A stretch of DNA of 64,000 nucleotides, from contig CM018035.1 in assembly GCA_008638375.1 (NCBI GenBank), positions 2,097,501 to 2,161,500 on the forward strand. Direction: 5' to 3'. Shown one piece after another: positions 49,704-62,900 of this stretch. The stretch's first letter is position 1. Every line of letters begins with the position of its first letter. A model generated the notes under the pieces. The model was not told the origin of the DNA. It made no database searches and worked only from the letters and a program-made list of their open reading frames with translations. The translations under genes and the position numbers were made by a program. Origin of the DNA: Nyssa sinensis (lineage: Eukaryota; Streptophyta; Magnoliopsida; Cornales; Nyssaceae).

Positions 49704-51011
49704 ATGGTTGATAACAATTCATCTTCTAATTCACCGGCTGAAAACCAAAACGCCAATCCTGATGGAAATTTACCTTCTGAGAGTGGTAACACTACGATTG
49801 ATGCACTAGCACATAAGGTTCAAGAATCACTCTCTCTGTCAAAGAGACACAAGTTTTGGGAAACCCAACCTGTTGGGCAGTTCAAGGATCTTGGGGACGC
49901 AAGTCTGCCTGAAGGCCCGATTGAACCTCCAACACCCTTGTCTGAAGTCAAACAGGAGCCTTATAATCTTCCCAATCTCTATGAATGGGTCACTTGTGAC
50001 ATGGATTCTGAAGAGACATGCAATGAGGTTTATAACCTCCTCACCAACAACTATGTCGAGGATGATGAAAACATGTTCAGATTTAACTATTCAAAGGAGT
50101 TCCTCCGATGGGCACTTTGCCCTCCAGGTTATTTTAGGAGTTGGCACATTGGAGTGCGAGTCAAAAGTTCAAAAAAGTTAGTTGCTTTTATTACTGGCGT
50201 TCCTGCAAAAATCCGGGCCCGTGATACTGTTGTTAACATGGCGGAGATTAATTTCCTATGCGTTCATAAGAAGCTCAGATCGAAGAGACTTGCTCCTGTC
50301 ATGATTAAAGAGGTGACTAGGAGGGTTCACTTAGAGAATATATGGCAAGCAGCTTATACTGCTGGTGTGATTCTTCCTACTCCCGTATCAACTTGCCAAT
50401 ATTGGCATAGATCTCTAAATCCAAAGAAGCTTATTGATGTTGGGTTTTCAAGGCTTGGTGCTAGGATGACAATGAGTCGAACAATAAAGCTATACAAGTT
50501 ACCAGATTCAACAGTCACTCCTGGGTTTAGAAAGATGGAGCTTCACGATGTTCCTGCAGTTACACGTTTGCTTAGGAATTACTTGAGTCAGTTTATTGTT
50601 GCCCCCGACTTTGATGAAAATGATGTAGAGCACTGGCTTTTGCCGAAGGAGAACGTCGTGGACAGTTATCTGGTTGAAAGCCCCGAGACTCACGAGATCA
50701 ATGATTTCTGCAGTTTTTACACACTTCCGTCATCTATCCTTGGCAACCAGAATTACTCAACTTTGAAGGCAGCTTATTCTTACTATAATGTGTCAACAAA
50801 GACTCCATTGCTGCAGCTGATGAATGATGCTCTTATCGTGGCAAAACGGAATGATTATGATGTTTTCAATGCATTGGATGTTATGCAAAATGAATCTTTC
50901 TTGAAGGAACTGAAATTTGGGCCAGGTGATGGGGAACTCCACTATTATCTCTACAACTATCGAATAAACCGTGTTTTGAGACCATCAGAGCTTGGTCTCG
51001 TGCTCTTGTAG
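49704..51011 (+). CDS. NMT1: Glycylpeptide N-tetradecanoyltransferase (N-myristoyltransferase)
   Basis: Uninterrupted 435-aa coding sequence, matching plant NMT1 in length. The enzyme transfers myristate from myristoyl-CoA to the N-terminal glycine of proteins such as Ca-dependent kinases, CBL sensors and small GTPases, co-translationally on ribosomes. The N-terminal tail (residues 1-45, Asn/Ser-rich) is variable. The N-domain includes FWETQPVGQF, RFNYSKEFLRWAL, and the signature EINFLC at 181-186 with the following HKKLRSKRLAP CoA-binding loop. The C-domain ends with the second family signature KFGPGDG at 404-410 and the hydrophobic terminus GLVLL, whose free carboxylate acts as catalytic base in known NMTs. 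All signatures are intact. The start is chosen because the upstream extension to 49638 crosses a splice acceptor. Confidence 0.97.
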   Translation: MVDNNSSSNSPAENQNANPDGNLPSESGNTTIDALAHKVQESLSLSKRHKFWETQPVGQFKDLGDASLPEGPIEPPTPLSEVKQEPYNLPNLYEWVTCDMDSEETCNEVYNLLTNNYVEDDENMFRFNYSKEFLRWALCPPGYFRSWHIGVRVKSSKKLVAFITGVPAKIRARDTVVNMAEINFLCVHKKLRSKRLAPVMIKEVTRRVHLENIWQAAYTAGVILPTPVSTCQYWHRSLNPKKLIDVGFSRLGARMTMSRTIKLYKLPDSTVTPGFRKMELHDVPAVTRLLRNYLSQFIVAPDFDENDVEHWLLPKENVVDSYLVESPETHEINDFCSFYTLPSSILGNQNYSTLKAAYSYYNVSTKTPLLQLMNDALIVAKRNDYDVFNALDVMQNESFLKELKFGPGDGELHYYLYNYRINRVLRPSELGLVLL

Positions 51012-52883
51012 TTTGGCACACACCAATGGAAACAAAAAATTTTGGTCAAGTATGCTGATTGTTTTAGTTTCAAGGTTGCATCAATTCCCCTGTTATATCT
51101 TGTTTTCAATTTATGCTTAGATTTTAGATTTATTGTTTGTGAAAGCTAGATTTTGTGAACTTCCTTTTACAAGATTTTTCGTGCATAATTAGAATTTAAA
51201 AAAAGGTTGTTATGTCAAATAATTTTTTCAGTTTCTGTTTTCTGCTGATTTAACATAGTAGTTACTGTCATTATACTTCTTTAGGCACTCGATTGTCAAT
51301 TGATACCCAAGCAAAACTTGTGAATTTATTCTAACACACTGCTGCTTCTTATGATAAATTTATGCTTTTCCTAGTTATAAATGGTAAGAACTTTGAGATG
51401 AAGTGAGATTGAAGTGAGTTTAGAAGGAAAAAGATTAGAAATTTCATTCTTTATCAGGGAACATCGCTATTGACACGTCAGGATGACTGGAATTTCTGTT
51501 TCTTATTTTGCGGCTTACCCCTCATGATGAGTGCATTTGTTCAGCGTGTGGTTATTGTTGCTAGCTATGTACTATTCACATTTTGCACCATACATGCCCC
51601 TGAATCTTGTAAAATGGGCTATTTGGAAATCATGCAAATATCTTATTCCATTGTTTTATGGATGTGCTCCAGCTGATAACTTGTTCTTGCCATTCACAAT
51701 AGTGTTGGCTTGAAGCCAGCACATTGTGACAACTTATGTTATGTTTGCAGCCTCGGCAGGCTGCTCATTTATGGGATTGAGGCCAATATTAGATGATTTC
51801 TGTTTGGGGAGTTTTATCTTCTTCTCCTCCTCCTCCCCTCTGTGTGTGTGTGTGTGTGTGTCTTGCAACGAGGAGGAAACAAAATCTTGTGTCTTGAATT
51901 TATAGTTTGGGTTTTTGAGTTTTCAAATATGTTTAATCGTATAGCAGAATCAATATTGATGTGTATCTATGTCCCAGTGAGGATACACCATGCTGTGCAT
52001 GTCCTCCTGCCAGGGTTTCCACTCTTTGAAAATCATAGGGTTTCACGGACTTCACGAGCCTCCAAGATGAAACCCCTTGACCATTTTTCCTGTTGGGAAC
52101 TTTACAAATTTAGGCAGTTCTTTGGGGATTTTCTAGTATTTCTGGTTTGAAAAAATGAAGTAAAAGCTAATGTGAGGCATTTGCTTGACAACTTCACGGG
52201 ATCAAATATGGATTGCATTCTAGGCATCTCAATGGAACACATAATGAACTTTTATGTATGTGCAATTTTATTTTTTTTGGGTGAAATTTTTTGTATGGAC
52301 TATTGAGCTCTTATGTGTCGCACATTTCATATCTTCCAGACTTCTTTGGAAATCTGCCCTTATTTTTCTAATTAAAATTACAAAATTGAACAGTTTGTTT
52401 TAGAATGAAAATGTTATTGGTCCAAGCAAATGCAAAACAGCTTTCCATGGTGCCTAGATGGATCGCAATAATAATATTAGTCACAGCATTTGGAATTCAC
52501 CATCAGCTGAAACACACATCCCAATAGGGTATTACCTATCAACTAGTATGAAACTAGATGGGACTAGATCTCAAAATCCACAATAGCAGATTAGGCAAAT
52601 AATTACCACAAAACATGTTAGTTCAATCTGCATTTAGGCTTCTTCCAAGCATGCCCTTGACATCTCTCTCCTCACTGTACTAAATCTACTTGTACCAAAC
52701 CTTCAACTACATTCCTATAAAAGAAACCCGAAGGCTCTACCCTTTGGTTAAATGAACTTTATGTACGAAATGAGATATTACAATGATTACGTTTATCAAA
52801 CTGGACAATCTAAGCCAAGAGAACAATTTCACCTCGTGAACCTGTCAAAAATAAGGAAAGAGGAAAGAGTTATTTTTTTTCAA
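51012..52883. other. NMT 3' UTR and convergent intergenic spacer
   Basis: The NMT 3' untranslated region probably ends around 51150-51220. The rest has no recognisable gene; frames at 51470-51676 and 51842-52150 lack domain similarity. A TG microsatellite lies at 51841-51860. The NMT and TRB-like genes are transcribed toward each other here. Confidence 0.5.
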
Positions 52884-55800
52884 TTAGAAGAGACGGCAAC
52901 AATAATTAGAGAATGTGTTATCGGTATTACATTGTTCATAAATCTCTTTTGCTAGCTGCAGCAATGACTTGCTATCTTCTTCCATCTTTGCGACTCTTTC
53001 TGCCTCTTTAACTGCTTCAGCTGCTACAAATGACTTGTTTTCCGCCTCAGCAATTTTGTAGGCAGCAGTCATGGCAGCTTCTTTTACTGTCTCCAGTGAG
53101 ATGATTAAACCAGAATTCTGTGATGGCCTTGGCCTGATTTCTTTTTGTTTTGGGGTCGGTGTTTTTGCTCCCAATGTTGTGTCTGTTTTAATCTTGTAGC
53201 AGTTTTGGACCTGCATTTTGAAGGTATTTTAAGAAAGATAAATGACAAGGGATAACATCTATTAAAGTAGACCCCAGTTCAGGAAAATCCATGGCAACAA
53301 TGATGTAATTTCTAGTTCTTGTTTTTCCATGTGACATAATTATCGTTCTGAGTGATATTATCACTTATCCCATTTCCATTAGAATCTCTACTACGCAATG
53401 AGGGTCAAAAGCATACTGCATTTATCTTTTAAGGTGAATCATTCGGTGTACAGAAATTACTGAGGCTGCTTAGGAAATTGGGTAAAAAAAAGTTTCACAT
53501 GCTGCAATCAGTTGGGATATTTGCTAGTTGTTAGTGTGTATTTGTACTGGGAGCCAGGGAAGCAAACGGTGTGAATGGAATTTGATAGTACGATCACAAA
53601 AATAAAATCAGGTATCACTCAAACACAAATTGTAATTCACATTATAACTTCAATTGTTATAATGTTGACTCTCAGGCATTATAACAAAGTTGGTGAACTT
53701 CTTTGAGAAAGTTGTGAATTATGAAATTATATGAAATAGAGAATATCAGGCTAAATTTGTTTGATGTGAAGAAGTTGCAAATAATTGATAGCCTTTTGAC
53801 CAAAAGGAAGAATTTTGACACACCAATTATAAGAATTTGAACCTACAATCATTTGCAAGCATCTCATTGAAAGTAAGGCAGATTGGTATAAAATCTATGA
53901 TATCAATAGCCAAGTATATGATCAATAAGAGTTCACCATGCAAGAAAGAAAATTATCATGGATCAAGAAAGTCATTCACCTTTTCGAGTTTCCCTTGCAG
54001 TACAAGTCTTCTCAACTTTGAGCTTAATAACCTTCTGAAATTTGGAGGCACCTCATGCCTTTGCTGCAGGATGCATGTCAAGATAAGTAAAGGCAATCAA
54101 CACTACTTGGATTTGAATGTCATGGGACAGTGAAAAATAAAAAATAAAATTATCCATCTCCATTGCTTAATAAAAGTAACAAGTTCAAAAACAGATCTCT
54201 CTCTCTCTCATTACATCAGATACCACTAGATATTTATCCCCAAAACTACTACTTTACATGCATTTAATGTGCATCCTAAAACTGGTTTGGTCAGAAAATA
54301 CAATCCATAAATTTATATAATGATTCAGAGTCTACTACAATAAAAATCTTGCAATCGACAATAAATGGTTCTCTCATCCCCTGCACAGAAAGTTGCTTTG
54401 GAATTTCAAGAAAGGGTGACACTATTCAATAGCAACATAATAAACCTAGAGCAAAATGTTTTATACAATGTGTATCTCTTGTAAAAGCAAGTGTATCACT
54501 AAGATTTTCTGCCTGGCTTTGGGACTAAATCCTAAGAACAGATGCTACATTCAAAGAGAATAAGATAGTCCTTCAAAAACAAAAAAGAGGATAGTCTCGG
54601 TGTACAAGGCTCCTGCCATTGCAGGTTGTAGGAAGCGTTAAGATGTACGCAGCCTTACCCGCAAGTGGAGAAGATTTTTTGTGAATCAACACATGACCTC
54701 CACATCACAACGGAGCAACCTAAAGAGCATCTAAATTTATTTGTCAATAATAATAATAATAATTGTTAAGCAACTAATTGTTTCAAAAGTTTAAGGTGTC
54801 AAAGAATGGGCCAACAATGTATAACAAGCTCTCGACACTTTCCTTCACGTGAAACCCCGGACTCGCAAATAGAGAAACAAACAAACCACATACAAATACA
54901 AAGTAGAATCGGGTGCAACTTTGTACAAACAAACCAAATGGAAAATAAATGCAAATGGAAAGGCTTGAACCCAAGACCTTTCATAACCAATGCTCTAATA
55001 CATTAAGGTTTAGGGTATGAAAATTAGAGTGAAAGAAAGAGAAGAGGAGGAGAGAAATTAGAAAGAAAGGGTTTAGGATTTCGTATTCCTTCTACCCTTA
55101 CAACTTGCATTTATACATTAACATTAACATGAAAGAAATTATAACAATACCCTTAGAAAAAATAATAAAAAATGTTACGCAACCAATTGCTCCAAAAACT
55201 TAAGCTGTCAAAAAATGATAATAATATAATAAGAAAGAAAGAAAACAAAAGGGATTAAAATTTAATAACAGAATGATATATTTGAAAAGCATATAGATGC
55301 ATAAATCTAGAAACTTCTAAGAGTTTCTCATTCATGGTCATCCTAATGAGATAGCTCAATTTTCCAACAGCCTGCAATCCAAGGAATTTGCTTTGAATTA
55401 TATTTCTAACTCTCCTGGAACAGTGATAGGGAGCTTGCAATCAAATTGTTCATAACACTGACCAAGGACTCAGACCAACATGAGGGACTCATCCACAATC
55501 TTGAAAAAACTAGGCTGTACCTTGAAAAATCAACCAAACATTATAGTCACGCAGACTCACACCCAAGTGCATGTATACAAGTAGCTTAGCATTCAAGCAT
55601 TTCTCCAATTATTTGCAACTTGTTTCTTCTATGTCAAATTGTGTTTGATGATATTAGGGGTAGGGCTCTAGAGAGATTAGTGAGATCTTAATACCAAAAA
55701 AAAAAAACTACTTGTTTCTTCAAAACTAATACAACTCCAAATAAAATCAGGGTCAAATATATAACAACACATTGAAGAAAAATGAGAGACCTCTATCTGA

Positions 55801-58800
55801 CCTCAATAAAACTAACAAGGGCACTAATATCCAATCCACTTGAATCTTTTATGGTTGAAAGTGCTTCAAAGATCATTGCATTGTACCTGGTAAAAAAGCA
55901 ATAGTATTGAGTTTCCCATGATACAGAAAAATAGATGGGCAAATATATATTAAGAACAACTGTCAAATGAAACAGGAACGATTCAACGTTTTTAACTGGT
56001 GAAAAAAAATAAAGAAACTGTACTAAAATAAGTCAAGAAGCATTTAAAAGAAATGCAGTATTCAATGCTAGCAAGTTACTTGCCAGCTTTCAACTTCAAC
56101 CTTAGTTGCACTTCAGGCAATTCAAGAGTGCCACTAATTTGAAAAAAGTTTATAATTAGAATTGGCAGTTTGGTACATTAAATTTCAAATGCCTTACACT
56201 ACGTTGCCCGCAGTAGTTTCATATCCCACGAGTTCCAATTTGAAACAATAGAAACAATATTCCAATCTGACTCATGTTAAGGTTCAAATACTAAGATTAT
56301 ATCAAATTGTTAGATCCATCAATGGTTCCCCTTTTCGTTCTCATATCAAACTTCCACTTCCACATATTACAGTACTTATTTAGTAAACAAAGCCAATGTA
56401 AAGCATCTTTTTTTTTTTGTAAATGCCAATGCAAGGCATCTTGAAACAATACAGGCCATAGCTTCTACTGCAGGTCAATGCGTGAGTCTCATGCTTTCAT
56501 GGCAATAACTCATAAGATATAGTCTACATCACTAGGCATAACATATATACATATGTATGTATCTATGTACCTGTGCATGCATTATTGCCCTCATTCAATA
56601 TGTTATTGTTTCCAGTCACAAGTAGTTTTTCTGTTCCTTTCTGTCATAGAAACTATACCTTCTGAATAGATCTATTTTATTTTGCATCTCAAAATTCATC
56701 TACCCAAATTCTGACACAACAGAATATTATTGCATAGCTTATGGCTCATAGAAATGAGAAGAATAGAAACCATTACCCACCATATTGGATGATATTTCCT
56801 GAATGGTGCTTGCACTGTTCTTATAGACAGATAATCATTGATTTAAAAGTTAAACTAGTTGATAATAGTATTGCAAGTTCAAATTTAAAAACAGACCCAA
56901 TATCAAATTGATGTCAAACTGAGGGGATAAATTCAAACAAGAAAATCACCCACTTTATGTCTTTATTGATTCAACTTGAAATTTTCATTTACAATCAGGG
57001 AGACCAAAATATGGACAAATAATCTGGAACGCCAAAAAGGAAGAATTATGCTGCCCCAAGTCAGGCATTGATTCAGCAATGGACGAAATCAGATCCAAGC
57101 TGTACTAATTGTCCATCACTTTACAATTTAAAAACCACGTCAATGATAGATCAAAATAAAGTATGAGCATTCTAAGCTTTCTCCAGATATAAATAATGAT
57201 AGAAGGAAAGTAGTCAAAAGATAGCTCCACATGGAATCAAAATCATGAAATTATGACTAACAATTTAACAGTCTTCTAGAGGATTTGTTGTAAAATAGAC
57301 TCATAGATTTATCCTCTGTTTGGACCAAATATTTATCCTTTGTTCTTTTCCTGATTCTACTGTAGTCTATTCCTTTATTTCTCTTCTCCTAAATTGCCTC
57401 ATCGCAGCTTTTCCTTTTATTAGTTTTTCTTCTTCTTCTTCTTCTTCTTTTTTTGTTGGGGGAGGGGGTCCAGGGGGATTAGAATTTAAATGGCAAACTA
57501 GTTACTAACAAGCTCTAACTTGACTGGTACCTCCTCCACCTCTATATGGGAGGTTGAGGGTTCAAGCCGCCATAGGGGTAAAAGTGTGTGTAATTTACCT
57601 ATTAAAAAAAAATCGGCGAACTAATTTAAACATTCACATCAAACACTACAACACCATATAGGTTGATTGTTTAGGTGTGAAAGGAGAAGAGATGCACCGT
57701 GGAGCAGCTATCCCATCATGTAGACTTCTGGAAGGGTCATCAGTGAAATCATCCTCAGCAATTGAAGCAGCAGAAGCAGAATTCTGAGTATTGGAGAGTG
57801 GACCAGCTGTAATAGCTTTTACTTTAGGAATCCTAAATCTTTCTTTAGAACCTTGTGCAGCAGTACTGACACTCATGTTCCGCCATTTGTCCTGGTCATG
57901 TGAATGAAGATGAGACTAGTAAACAGTATGCCGGGCATCTGGTGTGACTGAATTCATGCAAGCAGAACCTATGAAGCACGGACACTCTTTTTTGCATCAC
58001 GTATCCGTGCCAGACACAGACATGCAAAAAATGAGTGTCTAATTTTTCTGAATTTCGGACATGTTGGGACTTGTTTCGGGCACGTTGGGGGACACGTTTT
58101 TTTATTTTTTTAAAACTTTTTTTGGGATTTTTTTATTGATTTTTTTACCTCCTTTTCTCCTCCTCTTCTTCACTAATTTTTTACAAACACACACACACAC
58201 AAATATATATATATATATATAGTAATTCACAAATTTGTTTTGAAATTTGAATCATGAATGCTGATTATTAAATGAAATTCTTAAATTTTTATTTAATGAA
58301 TTTTTCATTTTGATATACTAGTAATATTTACATGATATGTGTATTTTTATGCTAATTTTAATTTAAATAATATTAAAATTTTATTATATAGTCACATAAA
58401 AAATATAAATATATATATATATATATTCAACATGTCTTCAACGTATCTGTGTCCTACTTTTTTTAAAAATGTTGTGCTTGCGTGTCCGTGTCATGTCCTA
58501 TCTCTGTCCCATGTTTGTATCCATGTTTCTTAGAGCAGAACCATAATCCTATACAGCAGACTAGGTGTAATTTCAATTCAATAAAGCAGAACAGAAGCAA
58601 GAAATACATATATTAATCGATGTGTTCGTATTTCATAAACATTCACATAGTGGTAAAAGAAATGAAGAGCATTTAAAAGCGAAAAAAGGATCCGGAACAT
58701 GGTCCAAGAAACTTACGGAAGCATCACGCTTAGGATGGTATAAGATTGATATTTCACCAATAAAAAAGGTTTAAAATACACCGAATGAAAGACACTAACT

Positions 58801-59900
58801 TCCTTCTCATTTTTGGAGACTGGTTTTCCAAAACTAGGCTTAACCTCCACATCTAATTTATAACATTAATTGAATTTCAATACCATAGCAGACATCACAA
58901 AAACAATAACATCCATCTCATTAAACAGCATCAATACCCTCCTTTTCCAAAAAATCATAGTCTATTAAACTGATGGTGCATAAAAAATACAGAGGAAAGA
59001 AAAATAATTATTATTTATAGCATTACAATAGAATCTCCCACTTGATTATTCAGCTTCCACACAGTATGGAAATATGATACAACATCAACATCCAAGAGCC
59101 TTAAAAGGCCAAGAAAGCCACCAACAAGCTCTAGCTTGGTTGGTATCTCCTCCACCTCCTCATATAGGAGGCTGAGGGTTCAAGTCCCCTTAAAGGGTAA
59201 AGTGCGTGTGTGTGTGTGTGTGTGTGTGTGATTTACCTATAAAAAAAAAAAAGAGGCCAAGAAGGCCAACTATTTAGATTGACGTAGACCACTGGTTAGC
59301 ATTGAGTTAAGCCTTTCCCAAAACACAATGTTGCATTTTCTTTTGTATTGTTCTACTTTAGTTTTATAAATTATTATGTTACTAGTCCATTTAAGGAGTC
59401 AAATGATTGTATATGTACTGTAAAGGGCTCAGCCTTGGATCATAAGGTTTCAAACTTTCAAGAGTGGTCAAGGGCTGATATTTCAGGATCCACGTAACTG
59501 CCAAATATACACACTTCCAGTGGGACAATCATAATGGGATTTTCCAATCTAGGGTTCAAAAAATCACACAAGGGAGGCACTAAATCGTCAAACCTTAAAA
59601 TCTCATTTACTAGATTTCAACTTATATCTTACAGCAACCATGTGCTATTATCGGTTATAATTTCACATAAATTCCTCATGGATGTACAATTGCACCTATT
59701 GCAGCAATAGACAGCTAATTTGCCTTGCACCAAAATTTATAATAGTGCCTAGAACCAAGGTCTGACCATAGTTGATAACGGTCATGAAAGAGGAAATCAA
59801 GCCCAGAAATCAGATATCACTAAAACAAGGCATGTATTTAAGGTTTTCTTAAGACCAACAAGAAGAGCACCAATTTCATCCATCTTCATAGCTTGCATCC

Positions 59901-59946
<46 letters not shown>

Positions 59947-62900
59947 GCTTATGTATGAATGTATTTATGTATGTATAGTTATGGGGTTCTATTGACCAAG
60001 GTTACTTTGCAAGAGGATAGTGTAAAGTGGAAAGAAAATAAAGATGGAAAATTCACGGAGCAATCTTTTTATAGGAGGTTGATCAAAGGGGAGGATAAGT
60101 CATTTCCTTGGATTTGGAAGTCCAAGGTGCCAACTAAAGCTGCATTCTTTGCTTGGTCGGCAGCATGGGGCTCCATTCTTCCAGCGGAAAATCTTCAAAG
60201 GCATGGTTTTTGTCTCCCATGTCGATGCTACATGTGCAAAGAAGCGGAAGACATGGTGGATCATCTTTTGGTATACTGTAAGGTGGCAAGGGATGCATGG
60301 AGTTTGATTTTCACTCTTTTTGGCTACCATTGGGTCTAGTCAAGTTCTATTAAAGAGGTGTTCTAGGGATGGACTTGCAAGAGAATGGGGAAGAAGTTGA
60401 AGATTGCATGGAAGATGGCTTCATTATGCCTTGGATGGCATTTATGGAGAGAAAATAATAGGAGGATTTTTTAACTGGTTGAAATCCCCCCCTCCCCCCT
60501 TGGAGATTTAAAGATAATTTATTCAAACTTTATTTGTTTGAATCAAAGAAAAATATCTGATGTATTTAAATAATTTGATAGATTTTGGGGTGATTTTAGG
60601 CCTTAATTCTATAAGTTGGTTCCTTCTTTTTTGTAATTATTGGCCTCCCCCCTTGAGAGCCTTGTTTATATATAATATTATCTTTACTGAAAAAAAAAGT
60701 ATGTATGTAAAGATATGGGTCATTGCTTGGTGCAATGGAAAAATTCTCAAAGTCTGCATAAGAATGAGTTCAAGTTTATATAATATATGTGTGTGTGTGT
60801 ACTTGTGTGGGTGGGTGGGTCATTGCTTGGTGCAATGGAAAAATGCTCGGACTGTCAAGTCTAAGAATATGAGTTCAAGTTTGAGAGCAGCCGTTTTCTA
60901 TCAAAATAATGTCAACTATTAGAGATTATATGGCCCTTAAAGTCTTACATATTTCCTTAATAACTAATAACCCCCAGTTACCAAGAGTACAACTATCAAA
61001 ATTATGCATACAGAAACAACAGGAAGAGGGATTTTGGAAAAGGTGAGGGATATTTCTTACAAAAGAGGATGAAAAAATACATTCAGACAATTAAACGGAG
61101 AGATCATTAAACATCTTAGAGAGAAAGAGGACTAAAATGGAACCAAGATGCACGATTTTTCAATGACCTCCATATTCACGGTATAAAAATATAACTTTTC
61201 CTCGCCTCCCAAATCAACCAAATGATATCCAAGGTCCAAGACAATACTTTGCCAAATCTGTCCACCACTTTTGTTTTAATAACATATAATGATATAAAGC
61301 CAGAAACCAAAAAAGGGGACGATGTGTTTAAGAGAGGAACCGATGTCATAAAGCTATATAAAATATGCCACCTCAACTTGAAGTAATATAAGAATTCATA
61401 TTCTCACCCTCCTTAAATCATGTCTACAGTGTTAGAATTGTAAGATAACACAACAAAATCTTTCAAATTTGCAAGGAGGAGAAGGATATACATCTATAAC
61501 AAAAGTTAAAATTTCAATTTTCAAATGAGACTGCTGAAGTACGAACGAAAAAAAAAATAGCGATATTGGCATTGAGTGACTGGAGTAGGCACAAAAAAAA
61601 ATAACAAACAAACAATCCTCTTTTCTAGTGGTATTAGCAGCCCCACAAATCATTCTAGTGTTCAATTTTAGAACCCAATCCAACATCAGAAATTGTGAAA
61701 GAAATAACAGTTTGGTGAATGAATTTCCAAAGGGCATACGAGTTTTACAACTAGCCTAGCTACAATGCATGCCATTGGAGTGAGCTCTCTGGATGCTAGT
61801 GATAAGATCATGCCAGAGGATATTATGCTATGCACAGGCCTAACCACCAAGCGGTGATCAATGTGTTTCGTGTCTTTCTTTTTTGCCAAATGCAAAAGGT
61901 ACAAAAAGTCTTGGCAATATCAATGGTGCGGGACCTATAAAAATATGACATCATAGTCTACCAATGGGCCCGAGAACAAATAAGTGTTTCACCTACATTG
62001 CATTCAAAATAGCATCAACAACTTGTTGAAAGTCCTTTATGGTTAATAAAGATAATGTTCACTCTTGCGAGCATCGAAACAGCATAAAAACCTATCCATG
62101 GGAAGTCATCAAGGTAAGCTTTTCGAATCATCAGCAAGCTTTCTACACCTTAGTTTTCACCATGCGTGGTCAGTACAAACGATTGTCGCTCATGCAAATG
62201 TGAAAACTGCCTAAAAACCTATCCATGGGAAAGTTATCAAGGTTAGTTCTCAGATCACAAGTCTTGTTCCTACACCTTAACTTGCACCTTGCATGGTCAG
62301 TACAAATGATGTTCACTCCTGCCAACATGGAAAACACCTAAAAACTCATTAGTCCAGAAGTCATCAAGGTAAGTTCTCAAATCATTAGGTATTAGCATTC
62401 TGTCTACACCTTACTTTTCACCTCCCCCGTGTCAAATTTCGCTTTTGCTTATTGCTTACTATTACTTTTGGGTTTCAATAGTCCATTGTATGTATAAGTA
62501 CACACTCACTACACAGGAGTGCCTATATACCCAAATTATCAAATTTTCATGTAGTAGGGGACACGGTCACACGGGACACCTTGGATTTAGAAATATTAAT
62601 TGAGGCATTAAGCATGGTTGTCAGAAAAAAATAAAACTAAAACGCAAACACACACTTGTATATCCTGAATTTGAAGTCAAATCAAGTCAATGAGGCCGCG
62701 AAATTCAAAAATCGACCAAATGTAAGAAGTAGACAGAAGATTGCTGGTAAATAAAACAAGAGGGAGTGCAGAGCACTAAAGAAACAATGGAGAATGGCAA
62801 AGAAGGTAAAAGGCGGGAAACCTTGAGGTCGATGTTGGAACGTTGGGTTAGGAATGGAGCGAACTCCGGATCCTTGAGGATGTTCTTCCACTTGCCTGTG

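Noticed and set aside
52884..53216. Stand-alone 110-aa protein with coiled coil
   Set aside because: It is the last exon of the TRB-like gene: a splice acceptor precedes VQNCYKI and the frame joins upstream linker-histone exons.
57640..57876. Independent 76-aa minus-strand protein
   Set aside because: It is exon 2 of the TRB-like gene (DKWRN continues the Myb helix of exon 1).
59127..59200. Functional tRNA gene
   Set aside because: A- and B-box-like motifs are present but no cloverleaf or acceptor stem; the sequence is a dispersed SINE with poly(A).
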